Below are positions 9,086 to 22,234 of a DNA stretch of 64,000 nucleotides, piece after piece (position 1 is the stretch's first letter; every line of letters starts with the position of its first letter). Under the pieces are notes generated by a model that had not been told where the DNA came from, did no database searches, and was given only the letters and a program-made list of their open reading frames with translations. The translations under genes and the position numbers were made by a program. The stretch comes from Lactifluus volemus (taxonomy: Eukaryota > Basidiomycota > Agaricomycetes > Russulales > Russulaceae). The stretch is taken from positions 1 through 64,000 of the forward strand of contig WTXI01000010.1 in the NCBI GenBank assembly GCA_022376515.1. The letters are read 5' to 3'.

Positions 9086-12000
9086 ATGTTGTCTCGCCCA
9101 CTCTCCCGCTTCCCTTCCTCCTCCCCTCCTCCCTCCATGGACCCCACCGTCCGCCCTGCCTCTCCCCCTCCCCCTTCTCCTCACTTCCCGCCGCTCCCGG
9201 AGGAGTACGTCCCTAACGTTCCCTCTGTCCCGGTCCCGCCTCCCTTTGGCCTTCAACTCGTCCGCCTCGTCACTGGAGACCCAGACTTGACCCACACCAC
9301 TGACACCCTTCCTATCCCCGATTTCTCCTTCTTCGATGAGATCCCCAATGGAGGGACCGCTCGGGACGCCCTCGTCCGCCTCTCTGAATTCTTCAGTCAC
9401 GGCTTCGCCACTCCAGATAACCTTGGTATCCCGCACATCGTTTGGCTCCGAGTTGCGAACAACCTCCTCCTCCAGATACACGCGGGCTTTCGCCGGGTCC
9501 TCTCCCACGTCCACCCCGATCACCTCGCGGATACCTACCCCCTCCGTGCCATGGCGGACTCTGATGAGTCTCATTTCCGCCTTTTTGCCGAGACTCTTTC
9601 TACCCTTTCCTCTGTCCTTTCCTCGGTTAAAGAACACCCTGGATCCTGGTCCGTCTGCATGCGCTGCCTCGACGACTGCAACGCTACCCTCCCCCCTGAT
9701 TCCGATCTCCAAGCCACCCTCATGACTTGCGGAAATGATATCCGCGCGGCCCACACCACGATCTTCAACGCCGCCCATGCACGCCTAGTCCATGAGGCCG
9801 ATGACTGGCAGGTGGACACGCTTGCTGACATCGAGTCTACCATGCTCGCACAACTCCTCGACACCCCCGTTAACCCAGCCACTCCCGCCTTCAATGATTG
9901 GGTCCGTCAGATCGCCATGCATGTTAAGGACGTACTCATTCCAGCCCTGACTGAGCCGGAGCGCCGCAACACAATCGATCGACTTACCCGCGAGGCCTTT
10001 GCCGACCTCCAGCTTCAGGCCGCCGAGGCCCGCACCACCGAATGGGAGCGCCTCAAGGCTATCGCCCACTCCGACCTTGAATCCGAATATGCCGCCTACA
10101 AGGAACAGCTCCGCTCCGATTTTGACGCCGATCTCTTGGCTTACAAGAACCAACTTAAGATTTCGAACCAAGAAGCCAAGGAAGAAGCACGCCTGCAGGC
10201 GGCCCGGGCCCTGGCGCCCCCGCCTAAGTCAGCGGCTAAGGCAGCCCGCAAACTCCACCGCATCGACCCTCTCGCTCGCCCCGCTTCCCGGGCCGGATCC
10301 GATGCTTCCCCGGACCGAACCCCTATGTCTACGCCAGCCATCACCACCCTCGATCCCCCTCCTCTCTCCTTGGACGAGTCCTCCCAACCGTCACAACTCA
10401 ACCCTGTTCCCCCTGGCCCCACCATTTCCACACCTGCCCCCCTCCTCCCCCTCCCACCTCCGATTCCACTACCACCGATCCCCTCGTTGAAAAGGTTAGG
10501 CGCCTCGAAGGCACCATCGCTTCTTTCACTTCCGCTCTGAAACAAGTCTCCGATCGCGTCGACTGCCTTGAGGTTGCCTCCCTTTGGGACTTCCCAGAGA
10601 ACCCAACTGACGACACCCCGATGGCACCCCCCTCCCCCCACCGGCTCACCCAGTTCCCACTCTCCCCCCTGCTCCTCCTCCGGTCTCTCAAGCTGTCGCC
10701 GTCGCCCCCCTCCCACAACAGATGCGCCCAATTTCCCGGCCCCCGGCCCCCACTAACCCGACTCCTACTGCACGCATTGACGATGCCAACGCCGCCATGC
10801 AACTTGACTACCCGATCCCTGCTGACCCTGCAACCGCAGCGGGCTATGAGACTGCACCCCCTCCCTCCCCTCCCACATGGACAACGGTTCTCCACTCGAA
10901 CGGCAAAGGCAAAGGTAGAGCTGGTCCCTCGTATGCCCAGGCCTCCCGCCAACGCGCTCGCGACCCTTCCCCACCCGTCCCCTCCTCACAGTCCCCTCCC
11001 CCGCCCTCGATTCTCACCAAAGCCGAACTTGCTAAGATGACGCGCCCCCAACTCCTTGCCGCATACAAAGCGCGCACCGGCCGCCGTATCACAGATCCGA
11101 ACCTCACCATCGCTGCCATCATTGACCTGTACCTCACCAAGCCTACTCCTCCCCTACCAAAGACGCAGAAACCTCCCCCTCCCACCACCTCCACGAATTT
11201 GTGATTATCCGTACTACCCCGGTCCAACTCGGGGAGCCACCTCGGGGCGACGCCGGCGTCATCACCCGGGACCTCCAACTTCGTCTCCGACAATGCGCCC
11301 CCGCTGATCGAAACACCGTCACCCTTCTTGCTGGCAAATGGGCCGGCCCTAACTCCCACAATTTCGTCCTCACCTTCGCGGGGTCTCCCGCTCTCGAAGC
11401 CATACAGCGAGTGCGCAAGGTCCTCCTCGACCCTTTCCCGAACTGTCGTCTCGCCCCTCAGAAGGGCACTGCCAACATCCTTATCAACGGGGTCCCAGTC
11501 ATCCGCGACGAAAACTGTTCCCTCCCTTCTGAAGAGACCCTCCTCAATGAAATCACTATGAACCCGACCTTCGAAGGAGTCACCCTCCTTGCCCCCCCGC
11601 GCTGGCTACGCCGTGACCACGAAATCGAACTCTTCGCTAGACATGCTTCCATCCTCCTCACTATCCTCGACCCTGATGGCTCTATCGTCCCCCGTCTGAT
11701 CCGCTCCCCCCCTGCCTTCTTTGGAGAACACACTAAGGTGGCTCTCTTCAAATCTCGCCCGTTCCTCCGCCAATGCGATCGCTGCTGGACCCTCAATCAC
11801 TCCACCGACCGTTGCCCAGTCAAGTCTACGACCCCCATCTGCCCCCTTTGCGGCGGCCCTCACACTCATGCCCAACATGCACCCCTATGCCCCACACTCG
11901 ACAAACATGCCGTTATTGATGTATGCACATGCGAACCCACTTGCCTCAACTGCACCTGTCTGCGCCGCAAGACCAAGAAGGGGCCCGATGGGAAAGGACA

Positions 12001-12321
12001 TTCCGTCCTCGACCCGTCTTGCCCCTTGCGTGCGGCCTATCGCCTTCCCCCTCCCGTGGACGACGATGTTCAGGTTCCCTCCTCCCCCAACTTGCCTCTG
12101 TAAACCCCGCCCCCGGCCCCGCTATCACTGCAATCTCCCGCCCAAAACCCCGGTGGATTGTCAATCGCCCTGTCAACCCGACACCTATCGCTTTGGTTAC
12201 CTCCCGCGCCCGCGAGATGGCCAGTCGGCCCGAACCCATCCCCTTGGAAGAACTGGAGTCCCTCGCCCCGGAGGACGCCGCGTTCGTCGCCTTTGAACGG
12301 TCGGTTGCCAAACTCCCATGA
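9086..12321 (+). pseudogene. LINE ORF1 protein, frameshifted
   Basis: This is the nucleic-acid-binding protein of the LINE, which coats its RNA. The start is ATG 9086 or, in better agreement with a Pro-rich leader, ATG 9137. It contains an alpha-helical middle (9800-10200), a coiled-coil stretch (VRRLEGTIASFTSALKQVSD, about 10497-10555), a Pro/Ser-rich linker, a folded region (11201 onward) and a CCHC knuckle, CDRCWTLNHSTDRC, at about 11776-11817, followed by further Cys pairs (CPLCGGPHTH; CTCEPTCLNCTC). The frame changes near 10490, 11190 and 12100, so at least three indels are present. The last frame ends TGA at 12319-12321, overlapping the ORF2 start. Confidence 0.8.
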
Positions 12322-15300
12322 ATTTAGACGCCCTCAAAATTTTGTCGGTAAACATGCGACGCCGCAACGAAATGACGCATGTACTCCTCCATGATTCTGA
12401 TGCTCACATCATCGCTGTACAGGAACCCTGGTTTGGTCCCGTCTCCACCGCTCTTTCTGACTCTGACCCCTCCGGCTCCCCGGTCCTTGGGGGAGCCCTC
12501 AACGATCTTTGGCTTTGTGTTCAACCCGTCCTCGGCCGCTCGGAAGTAGCCAAGGTTCTGGTGTATGTCCGTCACTCTCTACTTTCTTTTTGCTCTCCCG
12601 TCCTTCAAGTCCTCCCTCCTCTCTCCTCGGCTACGCGTATGGCCGTTGACTTTGACTTTGGCCCGGGCCACCGTTTCCGTCTCATCAATATCTACCACCA
12701 AGTCCCTGAAAAGGGACACTCGCTCCATGGCCTTCTTGACTCCTCTCTCGACTCTACTGTCCCCACTCTGGTAGTCGGGACTTCAACACTCACAGCCCTC
12801 TCTGGTCTCCACCCCGTCTCACTCACTCCCCCTGGGCGGACGCCCTTGAGTCTTGGCTACTGGACCAACACCTCTCTTGCCGCAATCCGGCCGGCGTTGT
12901 CACGTGGAGAGGGCTCCCCGGCCAGACCCCCTCCACACTAGACCTCCTTTTTCTCAACCCTCTCGCCCTCTCTAGCGACCAATTCTCTGACCCACTCGTT
13001 TCCTTCGATCTCTCACTTGGCTCCGACCATGCCGCTCTCTTCACCACGTTCTCTTTCCCAGTTTCTCTGGCCCCCTCTCCTCCACCTTTACTCCCAGGTT
13101 TTCAGGTCGACGATGACCTCGAGGACCCCTGGAAGGCAGCCTTTGCCCGCCTTCCCTACCCCTCCACCCTCACCACGCCCCTCTCAGTTTACAATGCAGC
13201 AAGTGCACTTCTCCAAGATATCGACGCCACCTCTGCAACCTTCTTTAAGCCCCGTCGCCCCCCTGATCCTCGTGGGGCCCGTTGGTGGAACGATGACTGT
13301 TCAGGGGCCCTCGCCCTCTGGAAGCAGGCCCCGGCCGACAGCCGTCCCCACCTTTATCAAGCACTCCGCCTCACCATTCGAGACGCGAAGCGCCAGTTCG
13401 CCTCCGACTTCCTCGACGCTGTGACTCATCCGATCTTTGGCGGGCTGCCCGTTGGCGCAAAGGCCGCTCGGTCACCCGCATACCCGCTCTTTTCACGAGG
13501 GTACCCTTACCCACCACCCGCCCACCATGGCCGCCGCCCTCTCCACTCGTTTCTTTCCGCCGAATCCTCCCCCTGTCCCCTCTTCCCACCCATCGACCCC
13601 ACGCCTCTGCCGGTTCGCGACCATGGCCCGTTACGGCTCCCGAAATCTCTGCCTGCCTCAACTCCACCTCTAACAGCTCAGCGCCGGGACCCAGCGGCAT
13701 TGGCTACAAACTATTGAAGTGGGCCTTTTCCTCTGCACCTCCTCGTTTCACTTCCCTCCTTTCCGCATGTCTCTCACTCGGTGTACACCCTTGGACTTGC
13801 GCCCGGGTTGTCGTGATCCCTAAGCCTAATAAACCGGACTATTCCGCACCTAAAGCTTACCGGCCCATCAGCCTCCTGGAATGCGTCGGCAAACTCCTTG
13901 AAAAGATCGTAGCCAAGCGTGTCATGTCAGACCTCAACCGCTTCAATATCCTCCCTCCGCTCCAATTCGGCAGCCGGGACTTCAGCAGCGCCGTCATGGC
14001 GCGGGTCACTTACATCACCTTGTCCACTCCTGCATTGCCTCCGATTGCGTAGCCGCTACAATCTTCTTTGACATTCAGGCTTCTTCGACAACCTCTGCCC
14101 CGCCCGCCTCGTCCATCTCTTCCGCCTCTATGGCTTCCCACCTGGTCTCGTCGACTGGGTCTCTTCCTTCCTCTCCTCCCGCTCTGCCTCTCTCTCCTTC
14201 AACAACTACACCCATGACCCTGCCGATCTCTCCTTCGGTACCCCGCAGGGCTCCCCTCCTTCCCCCATCCTCTCCGCTCTTTACACAGCACCCCTCCTCT
14301 CGCTTCTAAACGCCTCCGACCCCTCCCCCTTACCTCTTTCCAGCTCTACGTCGATGACGGCTGCATCACCGCCAGTGGCGAAACGTACCGCTCCGCAGCC
14401 GGCAAAGCTGCAGCAGCCTACGAACGGCCGCCTCTTGGCTCTTCGAGAACGGCCTCAAGCTCGACCGCGACAAAACCGACTTCATGTGCTTCCACGGTCG
14501 GCACTCTGAGGCTCGGTTTGGCCCAGTCCTCTCTCGCATCGCCCTTCGCGATCCTTTCAATGGTGAGTTCCCTGTCCCGGCCTCCCCTGTAGTTCGCTAC
14601 CTAGGGGTTTTCTTCACACCAACACTTGACTGGCGCAAGCATGTCACCATCATGGCCTCCAGAGCGCGATCTACCTTGGTCGCCCTGGGGGTCCTAGGTA
14701 ACTCTGTCCGCGGCCTCGACTTTGCCAACTGGCGTAAGGTCTTCCATGCCATTGTCCTGCCTATTCTCACCTACGGTTCACCTGTCTGGTTTACTGACGT
14801 CAAACAGAAAGGCCTCGTTGGCATCCTCCAGGTTGCGCAGAACGAGGCCTGCCGAAAAATTAGCGGCTGCTTCCATACTACCCCTACCGATCCCCTCCAC
14901 TACCTACTTGGCATTCCCCCCATACTTTACACTCTACGCAAATACAGACTTCAGTATACTGCTCGTCTCTCCACCCTGCCACCCACTTCTCCCTTGCGCA
15001 CCGCAATCTCTGACAATCCACTGACGCGCTGGCACCACACCTTCTTTCCACCTACCAATCTCACGCGTCTGGTCGAGTCCCTGAACCCCAGCGCACCCCC
15101 CTTTCTTTTCCCGCTTCCTCTATATACACCACCCTGGTCCCACCCTCGTTACTTTAACCTGACTTCTGTCACGGGCTCCTCCCGCTCTTCCCGCGCCCTT
15201 ATCGGCCTACCCCCTCCCTTCTCCCACTCTTTATTCATACATACCCTCCCAGTCCCGTCACCTTCCTTTGCTTCCGCTTTCTTACTATACAGTGGGGAGA

Positions 15301-16145
15301 GGTTGCTGGAGATGTCGGTTGTGGTTGACGCCGACCAGCGTTCGTCGCTGTTCAGAGCCCTTGTCGCAGGGCTAAGAATTTTTTCCACCGACCCTTCAGG
15401 GTCCTCTCTCCGTCTCTTTCTACCCAATAGGTCTCTACTTTCTTCCTTGACTGATTTATGTATGAAGTCTCGTCTCCTTCCCTTAGCCTCTTCTTTTACT
15501 TCTCTGCTTGACTCTTTTCTTGATGCTGACTTTACTCGCCGCGCCGAACTTCGGCTCTTCAAGAAGTCCTGGTCTGTGGTCCCCGGCAGGGACACCCTCG
15601 CCCGCCTATTGGCATCTACCCAACCGGAACTGGTTGTCAACCCCCCCATTCCCCGTAAACAACTTGCCTTTCACCTCTGGCATCAAGACATCCTCCTGGG
15701 TCTCGCCACCAGAAAGCCCGGCCACCATGCTTGGATCGCCTGCCCACCCACCCCTTCCCCTGACCCACCACCTTTTGTCAAAGGCCTCCTCTCTCATGGC
15801 AATCGCGCCCTCTTCTCTAACGGCCTCCAACTACTCTCCCGTCACGGCTTCATCGCGGACTACAGCGATCGCTTCCGGCCTGATGCTGGAGACAACACCT
15901 GCTGCCCATGCAATTACGTCGACCTCTCCTCACCACCTTCCAGCCCAGGGATTACACGCCGCACCACTCTATCACATATACTTTTCGATTGCCCCCTTTA
16001 CTCGGAACAACGGTCATCCACCCTCTCCCATTACTCCTCTACCTCGATTTTCTCCTCTGAGCAAGGCGGCTGTAACCTGGCCCAGTTCACCTTCCTTTCA
16101 CAAGCCACTCTCCGCCCCCTGCCTCCCAGACCGGACCCCCCTTGA
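12318..16145 (+). pseudogene. LINE ORF2: endonuclease and reverse transcriptase, frameshifted
   Basis: The APE-type endonuclease begins MNLDALKILSVNMRRRNEM at 12318, with the catalytic glutamate in AVQEPW, the Asp-Phe-Asn motif near 12779 (one base missing just before it) and SDH at 13022-13030. Reverse transcriptase follows, with VVVIPKPNKPDYSAPKAYRP near 13810, GTPQGSP near 14238 and the YVDD box at 14347-14358. The thumb and C-terminal region run in one frame from 14484, ending with a Cys/His motif (CCPCNYVD, then HILFDCPLY). No RNase H domain is apparent. Frame changes near 12779, 13430-13700, 14052 and 14360-14480 leave it inactive as written, though some could be assembly indels. Confidence 0.85.
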
Positions 16146-16328
16146 ATGACCCCGTTGGACAGCGGTTGATGTAAGTCCCTTTATGTCTCCTCTGCCTCGT
16201 TCGCCTCCATATGTACTCCTTTCCATACCACCTCCATCGACGCCTCCCTTCTATTATGTCTCTTACGGTACCTTCCTTGTGTCGTTACTTGTCTTGTAGG
16301 CTATGTCTTGTTGCTTGTAGCAGGGACA

Positions 16329-16363
16329 ATAAATTCCAATTCAAAAAAAAAAAAAAAAAAAAA
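16329..16363 (+). terminator. LINE poly(A) signal and tail
   Basis: AATAAA at about 16329 is followed by 21 consecutive A residues at 16343-16363, and then the target-site duplication. The signal lies within the reverse-transcribed RNA. Confidence 0.85.
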
Positions 16364-16377
16364 AGCGCAGCTACATG

Positions 16378-17394
16378 TCGTGGCGTCACGAGAGGGTGTG
16401 GGTACAAAGGACGACGTAGCAAATTCTGACTGCACGGTACAGACTTCAAGTACAAGCATCATACGTTTACTACACTTTCAGCTTGTGATCACTGAATGCG
16501 GGGTTCTGTCTGAGGCAAGGGCATCCATCCATTTGGAGACGTGCATGAACTCACAACGTACTAGTGGGGCCTCCACAAGCGACACTTAACTTCAGTGTGC
16601 AAAAGAATACAAGTCGTAAGCCCTGGAAAATAACTCGTGAGATAATCTGACTTCAAACGTCTACTAATAGTAGAAGTTCCCCTCCCTCTGCTTCATATCC
16701 AAGTCGGAGCCAGGGGTCCGACTTTTCAAATGGCATGATCTCAAAATTGGCCACAGCCAAGTCCAGGTCCGAGTCCTTGTGATCAACTTCAGTGGGCTGT
16801 TCTCGAACTCCGCAGTGCAGTATTGCGAAATCTCCGTAAAAGCAGAGCACTGCGTCTATGATTCCTTGCTTTATCCACGTTCATACTACTGTCTCCGCAG
16901 CCTCCGTATGGACAAGAGCGCGCAGATCCTTACTCTGTAGTAATTACGAGGAAATTTCACTGGCTATTCTATCGAGTTAAAGGGGAAGGAACGCGACAGA
17001 GTGGCTCTACTAGGCTTCATTCCTTGAAAATAGACGTGATGGTCGATATGCCTCCCACCTTAACGACACCGCCGCGGGTTCAAGATCTAAGGATCTTGTT
17101 TACGAGAGCCGATGAACGTGGAATCAGAAACCTTCTCCACGAGCTACGGAAAAAACTATGCATCTGTGGAACCGGGAGAGGGCGGGAGAGCGAGCAAGTC
17201 GAGTGCTCGAAAGCGAGTCTGTTGTAATCCTGGTCACGTGATCTGGACTTTGAGTTCGGCCATGGTCAATCCTCTCACTTAACGAGATGATGTTCATTGA
17301 TCGCAGCCATTGACATTACGGGGCTACAACTTGAGTCAGAAAGTCTAGTTGTAAGTTGTATGCAACTACTTTACTACTTATTAATAGATGAATT
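16378..17394. other. Intergenic, no gene seen
   Basis: About 1 kb between the LINE and the NLR gene. Short open frames have no recognisable content. This flank continues the pre-insertion sequence left of 8946. Confidence 0.5.
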
Positions 17395-20300
17395 TTAAAC
17401 ATGTACCGCAGTCCAATTAGATCCATGTACAAAGTTCGAAAGGTCGAGCAGAGTTTCATGTTCACCTACAATCCAGACTGTGCTAGGTCTATGAAGGCAT
17501 CGGCGGTGAAGATCGGGTACCCAGAAAAGAAGTTCTTTCTGCTCTCCATAAATCCAACCGTCATTGTGGATCAGAGATTGGTCAGTAAAATGGATGTTCT
17601 CAGGATCTTCTGTTGCGACCATCTTCAATTGAGTATGTTCAGGAAATGGGCTTGCTATGGCCATTCCTTTTGTCACATCCAACATGCAAATCATGCCGGA
17701 CGAGGCCGCTGCAATATGCTGGCCGTCCGGTGAAAATGCAACAGAATTGAAAAGGGTGTGTCCACTGGCACTAAACGGGCCCGCTATGACCTGTCCCATT
17801 ACCACATCCCACATGCGAATCGTGTGGTCCCACGAGGCCGATGCAATACACCGCCCATCTGGAGAGAACGCAACAGACTGAACCCGTTCGGTGTGTCCAG
17901 TAAACGGGTCCGCTACGGGCTGTCCTGTTGCCGCATCCCACACATGAATCATGCCATAGTCCGAGGCCGATGCGATACACTTCCCATCTGGTGAGAATGC
18001 AACACAATTGATCCAAGAGGTAATAAATGGGCCCACTATGGGCTGCCCTGTTGCCGCATCCCACACGCAAATCGTGCGATCCCACGAGGCGGATGCGATA
18101 TGCTTCCCGTCTGGCGAGAAAACAACGGAATTGACATTTCTGGTGTGCCCAATGAAGGGGTTCGCCACAAGCTGTCCTGTTTCCGCATCCCACACCCGAA
18201 TTGTGCCATCATCAGAGGACGATGCGATGCAACGTCCATCCGGCGAGAATGCAACAGAATTGACAGAATCGGTGTGTCCAATAAATGGGCCAGCTACATC
18301 TTGTCCTGTTGCCGCATCCCATATGTGAATCGTACGGTCGTACGAGGCAGATATGATACGCTTCCCGTTTGGCGAGAATGCAACAGATTTGACTGGTTCC
18401 GTGTGGCCAGTAAAGGGGCCCGCTACGAGGTGCCCTGTTGCCGCATCCCACACACGAATCGTGCAGTCTGTCGAGGCCGATGCGATACACTTCCCATCCG
18501 GCGAGAAGGCAACAGAACTGACCCAAGAGGTGTGTTCCATAAACGGGCCCGCTAGAAGCGGTCTTGTTGTTGCATCCCACACATGAATCATCCCATCATT
18601 CGAGGCCGATGCAATATGCTGCCCGTCCGGCGAAAATTCAACAAGATTCATGAAGGCATGTCCCGTAAACGGGCCCGCTACAACCTGTCCTGTTGTCGCA
18701 TCCCACACGCGAATCGTGCGATCCCACGAAGACGATGCGATACGCTTCCCGTCTGGCGAGAATGCAACAGACCTAACGAATCCGGTGTGTCCAGTAAACG
18801 GGCCTGCTACGACCTGTCCTGTTGCCGCATCCCACACCCGAACGGTGTGGTCGTCCGAGACCGATGCGATACACTTCCCGTCTGGGGAGAATGCAACCGA
18901 GTTGACAGGAGCGGTGTGCCCAGTAAACGGGCCCGCTATGAGCTGTCTTGTTGTCACATCCCACACGCAAATCGTGCGGTCCCACGAGGCGGATGCGATA
19001 TGCTTCCCTTCTGGCGAGAATGCAACAGAATTGACTGGTTCGGTGTGTCCAGTAAAGGGGCCCGCTACGACCTGCCCTGTTGCAGTATCCCACACCCGAA
19101 TCGCGGAACCGTACGAGGCCCGTGCAACACGCGTCCCGTCCGGCGAGAATGCAACAGAATTGACTGGTTCGGTGTGTCCAGTAAAGGGGCCCGCTACGAC
19201 TTGTCCTGTAGCCGCATCCCACACGAAAATCGTGCCATGGTTGGAAACCGTTGCGATACGCTGCCCGTCTAGCGAGAATGCAACAGACATAACCAATTCA
19301 CTTTGTCCAATAAACGGGCCCGCTATGACCTGGCCTGTTGCCGCATCCCACACACAAATCTTGTCATAGCGCGAGGCCGATGCGATACGCTTCCCGTCTG
19401 GCGAAAATGCGACGGATCTGATCTCGCCACGTGCGTAAATCGACATTTCCAATGCTGGCCAATGAGACAACTGCCCGCGTTCAAAGGTCAATGTGCGAGG
19501 AAATCGTTCTATGTATTGATTGAAGATCCGGGAAGAGGTTGGCGCGAAAGGGAGTGCAGAGACATAGATGTGTGGAGCGCTTCTTGCCATCGGCATTCCG
19601 AAATACCGCACAAACGAGGATGCATCATTCACCAATGCCAACAAATCCTCCACATCTACATCCGCTGGGGAAGGCTGTAGAGATTTCATGCAATAGTCGG
19701 TACAAGTCAAGTCTCATTAAAGGATGTGCCTACCTCGTGGTCGGATTGCAGCCACATCTTCAGAGATGACAGCGCTAACGAAGCAACGCTCACACAGTTC
19801 TTCACGCTAAGAACTTCCAACCAAAATAGAAATTTGGCCTCGATCAGGGAGCGAAGTTTCGTGAACAGATCGTAGTCGAAAACGAGATGTTCTAAATGAT
19901 CTCCCCAGAAAATGCAGCCATACGATAAGCCAGGTGGAATATGTTCTGCAATTCGAGATTCCAGGTCTGGGACATCGCTGTTCGCAACATGTGACGACTC
20001 GAGTTGGCAAATATTGAATTTGAGGTTGTCGAGCATTAAACCAAGGCAAGAGTGGGCCAACTGATGATGGGCATCGCCGAGGTCCACATAAAAGACGCCA
20101 CTCTTCCTATTCGTCAGAAAGTCGCGAAATGAGGTATGGAGAGGAATGATGGGACGCGTTTGATCAGATGAAGTCGCATTGCTCAGGAGCGAGCCAAGGT
20201 AACATAGAACTCCAAGAACGCGATCGGAATCATGCGGGTCGTCTTTGAATACATGTCGTCGCAGAGCGATCAAGAAACTGAGGGAGAGAGGTTCCATTGC

Positions 20301-22234
20301 AGCAAGAAGCTGTCCCATGATGGATCGAAATACAATCTGTGCTTCATCCGATTTGAAGTACTCTTTGAGGGTTTCTTCATATAACTTGTCCAAAAGACCT
20401 TGTCCAGTCCGACCTCGGGAGTGTCCCAACAGGCGCTGTACGCACTCTTCTTTGCTAAGGCCAAGACTAGCGGGGCTGTTTATGAACCCGCACGCAACGG
20501 CTACCCACTGAAACAGGCCCTCGGCTGCCTTCGTTAGCTTGACACCGTATTCTTCGAACACGTCAGAAGACAGCTCGCTCTGAAGGTACAAGTTAATGTC
20601 TTTCTCCGTCTTTGCAGCCAGCTGGACATCATCCATGGAGAGGACGCGGGCGGACGACGCGTTGACGAATGTAGATTCGATTTGATTCTCAGGCCTCGAG
20701 GTGATGAGGATGCGGAAATTCGAGGGGAATTCGGAGAGGCGCTGAGCGAGAAATGTGTGTAATCCTTTGTTACCGATCGCGTCCCCGCTCTCATCCAATG
20801 CATCGATCACGATGAGTATCGGATCGCTAAGCTGCACGTCCTTGAGCGGTTCAAGGAGCAGGCCCTCGAACAGTGTACGATAGTCTCGCGTGTTACGAAG
20901 AGAGGAGTTACTCTTAATGACCCTCCCAAGGGCGAGCTTGAACGCAGGATTGTGATCGGAGAGATCACAGGCGAGTGTTGTGAAGAACTGATACGTCTTG
21001 TCTTTAGAGTGCTCCTTTCGCAGAAAAGCAAAGTAGGACCCGAGACAGTTTCTCTGGAAACGACGTGCGATCTCATGTGCAATCGATGATTTTCCGGTGC
21101 CCGCCTGGCCAAGGATTACGAGCGCACGTTCAGATTCGGGATTCTCGACCCATTTGATGATGTAGTCGAGGAAATCCTCTCGAGTGCCTTGAAGACAGCG
21201 CTTCTCATCTCCGAATGGCCAGCCTCCCGTATAAGGCAATCCTCTGATGACTGCACCACATTCTGTTGCCCATTGTGAGATCAACAACCTGATTATGTTT
21301 TGACCACCAAGATTACGCACCCTCTAATTCTTGATTTGAGATGTCCACGAGCTGTGGCACGGGAGTTCCGCTCAGACGTTGACCCGTTTGGGGCAATCTG
21401 GATGAGCAATGTCAGTGGATCGTTTCTTCGAAAGTATGAGCGGGAGCCTACGTGTGATCATTGCGTTGTTGTATGATATGCGCTAAAAACAGCCTAGTCT
21501 GCAGAACCGTTTTGTACAAATAGTGAGGATGATACTACTTGAGACATACCTGGAACACTTGAAGGGTATTCGACAATTTTCCATCATACTGCTTGACCTT
21601 CCTCAGCATATCGGCGCGAAGCAGGACTTTCTTCATCCCCTTCACCTCAGCACATGCTTTCATTGCGGTGTCAATCCCATCCAAGTCACTTGAATTAGAT
21701 TAGAGCACGACGTGATTTAAAAAACAGGAAAAGGCACCTCTGAAGGGATCCCAAGACGGTGAGCAGGTCGGAAGGCAGTTCTTCTTTCTTCAAGCCATAT
21801 TTTTGGCACATTTTGCCAACGTCGACAACGACACTCCCAACATTTTTCAGCTTCTCCGATACGACTTCCCACTCTTCCTTGAACTGCTTCACTTCCTAAA
21901 ATACAGTCATCAACACATAAGATGGTTGAGGTTCGATTGTGCGCTTACATCTTTCATTCTGAGAGCCTGAAGAATGATACCTGCGACTGGGGAGATGTAC
22001 GGTATCTTTCCAGCCAGGGAACTGAGCTCCTTGAGGGCCGCAAGAGTTGGCTCTATGGCGCTAACCGCAACACCAGTGTGCCCATCGATCGGCTTGGATG
22101 AAGCAGAATTGGGGGGATCAGAAGCTGGATAAGGTGCAGTTGTGAACTATTGAAGACGAGGTATTAAAGTAATACAAACAGATAGGGTCGGTATTACGGA
22201 ATTTGTGAACACGTTTGCTGAAAAAAGACGGCAT
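17395..22234 (-). CDS. NACHT-WD40 NLR-like protein (14 WD repeats)
   Basis: An NLR-type STAND NTPase read from about 22234 downward, with the first exon uncertain. Amino-terminal exons (22146 to about 21430) encode a helical region (GVAVSAIEPTLAALKELSSL, VKQFKEEWEVVSEKLKNVG, LLRADMLRKVKQYDGKLSN), possibly of the HeLo/MLKL-like kind found in fungal NLRs; that assignment is tentative. The NACHT exon (19734-21320) has Walker A GQAGTGKSSIAHEIA, Walker B ILIVIDALDE and the ITSRPE sensor. A 59-bp intron (19675-19733) joins it to the WD40 exon, which has 14 repeats of about 43 residues, enough for two seven-blade propellers. Such proteins are thought to sense non-self through the repeats and oligomerise through NACHT, as HET-E and HET-D do. 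The final exon ends at 17395. Confidence 0.85.
17640..19440 (-). repeat. Tandem 129-bp WD40-coding repeats (14 units)
   Basis: Fourteen units of about 43 codons are each built on VNSVAFSPDGK, IASAS, DRTIRVWDAATGQ and VAGPFTGHT. The blocks GGCGAGAATGCAACAG and CCTGTTGCCGCATCCCACAC recur every 129 bp with little DNA-level change in the central units. Units 7, 12 and 14 are the most divergent. Near-identity of the DNA, not only the protein, points to recent repeat exchange. Confidence 0.85.

Larger units (their letters stand above)
8960..16363 (+). mobile_element. Full-length Tad1-like non-LTR retrotransposon (LINE)
   Basis: The 7.4-kb element is bounded by a 14-bp target-site duplication and ends in a 21-base poly(A) tail, the products of target-primed reverse transcription. 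It carries a GC-rich 5' leader, ORF1 (nucleic-acid binding, CCHC) and ORF2 (APE endonuclease, reverse transcriptase, C-terminal Cys/His motif). Both ORFs show single-base frameshifts. The ORF1 zinc knuckle, the apurinic-type endonuclease and the fungal host suggest the Tad1 clade. Confidence 0.9.

Noticed and set aside
9041..9778. Antisense Gly/Arg-rich frame at the LINE 5' end
   Set aside because: It mirrors the Pro/Ser-rich ORF1 sense frame in a very GC-rich region.
18583..19369. Long Cys/Arg-rich open frames antisense to the WD40 exon
   Set aside because: They repeat with the same 129-bp period and are shadows of the WD40 code.
17640..19440. Regularly spaced repeats resembling a CRISPR array
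   Set aside because: The period (129 bp) is coding, matches WD40 blades of 43 codons, and there are no unique spacers. The genome is eukaryotic.
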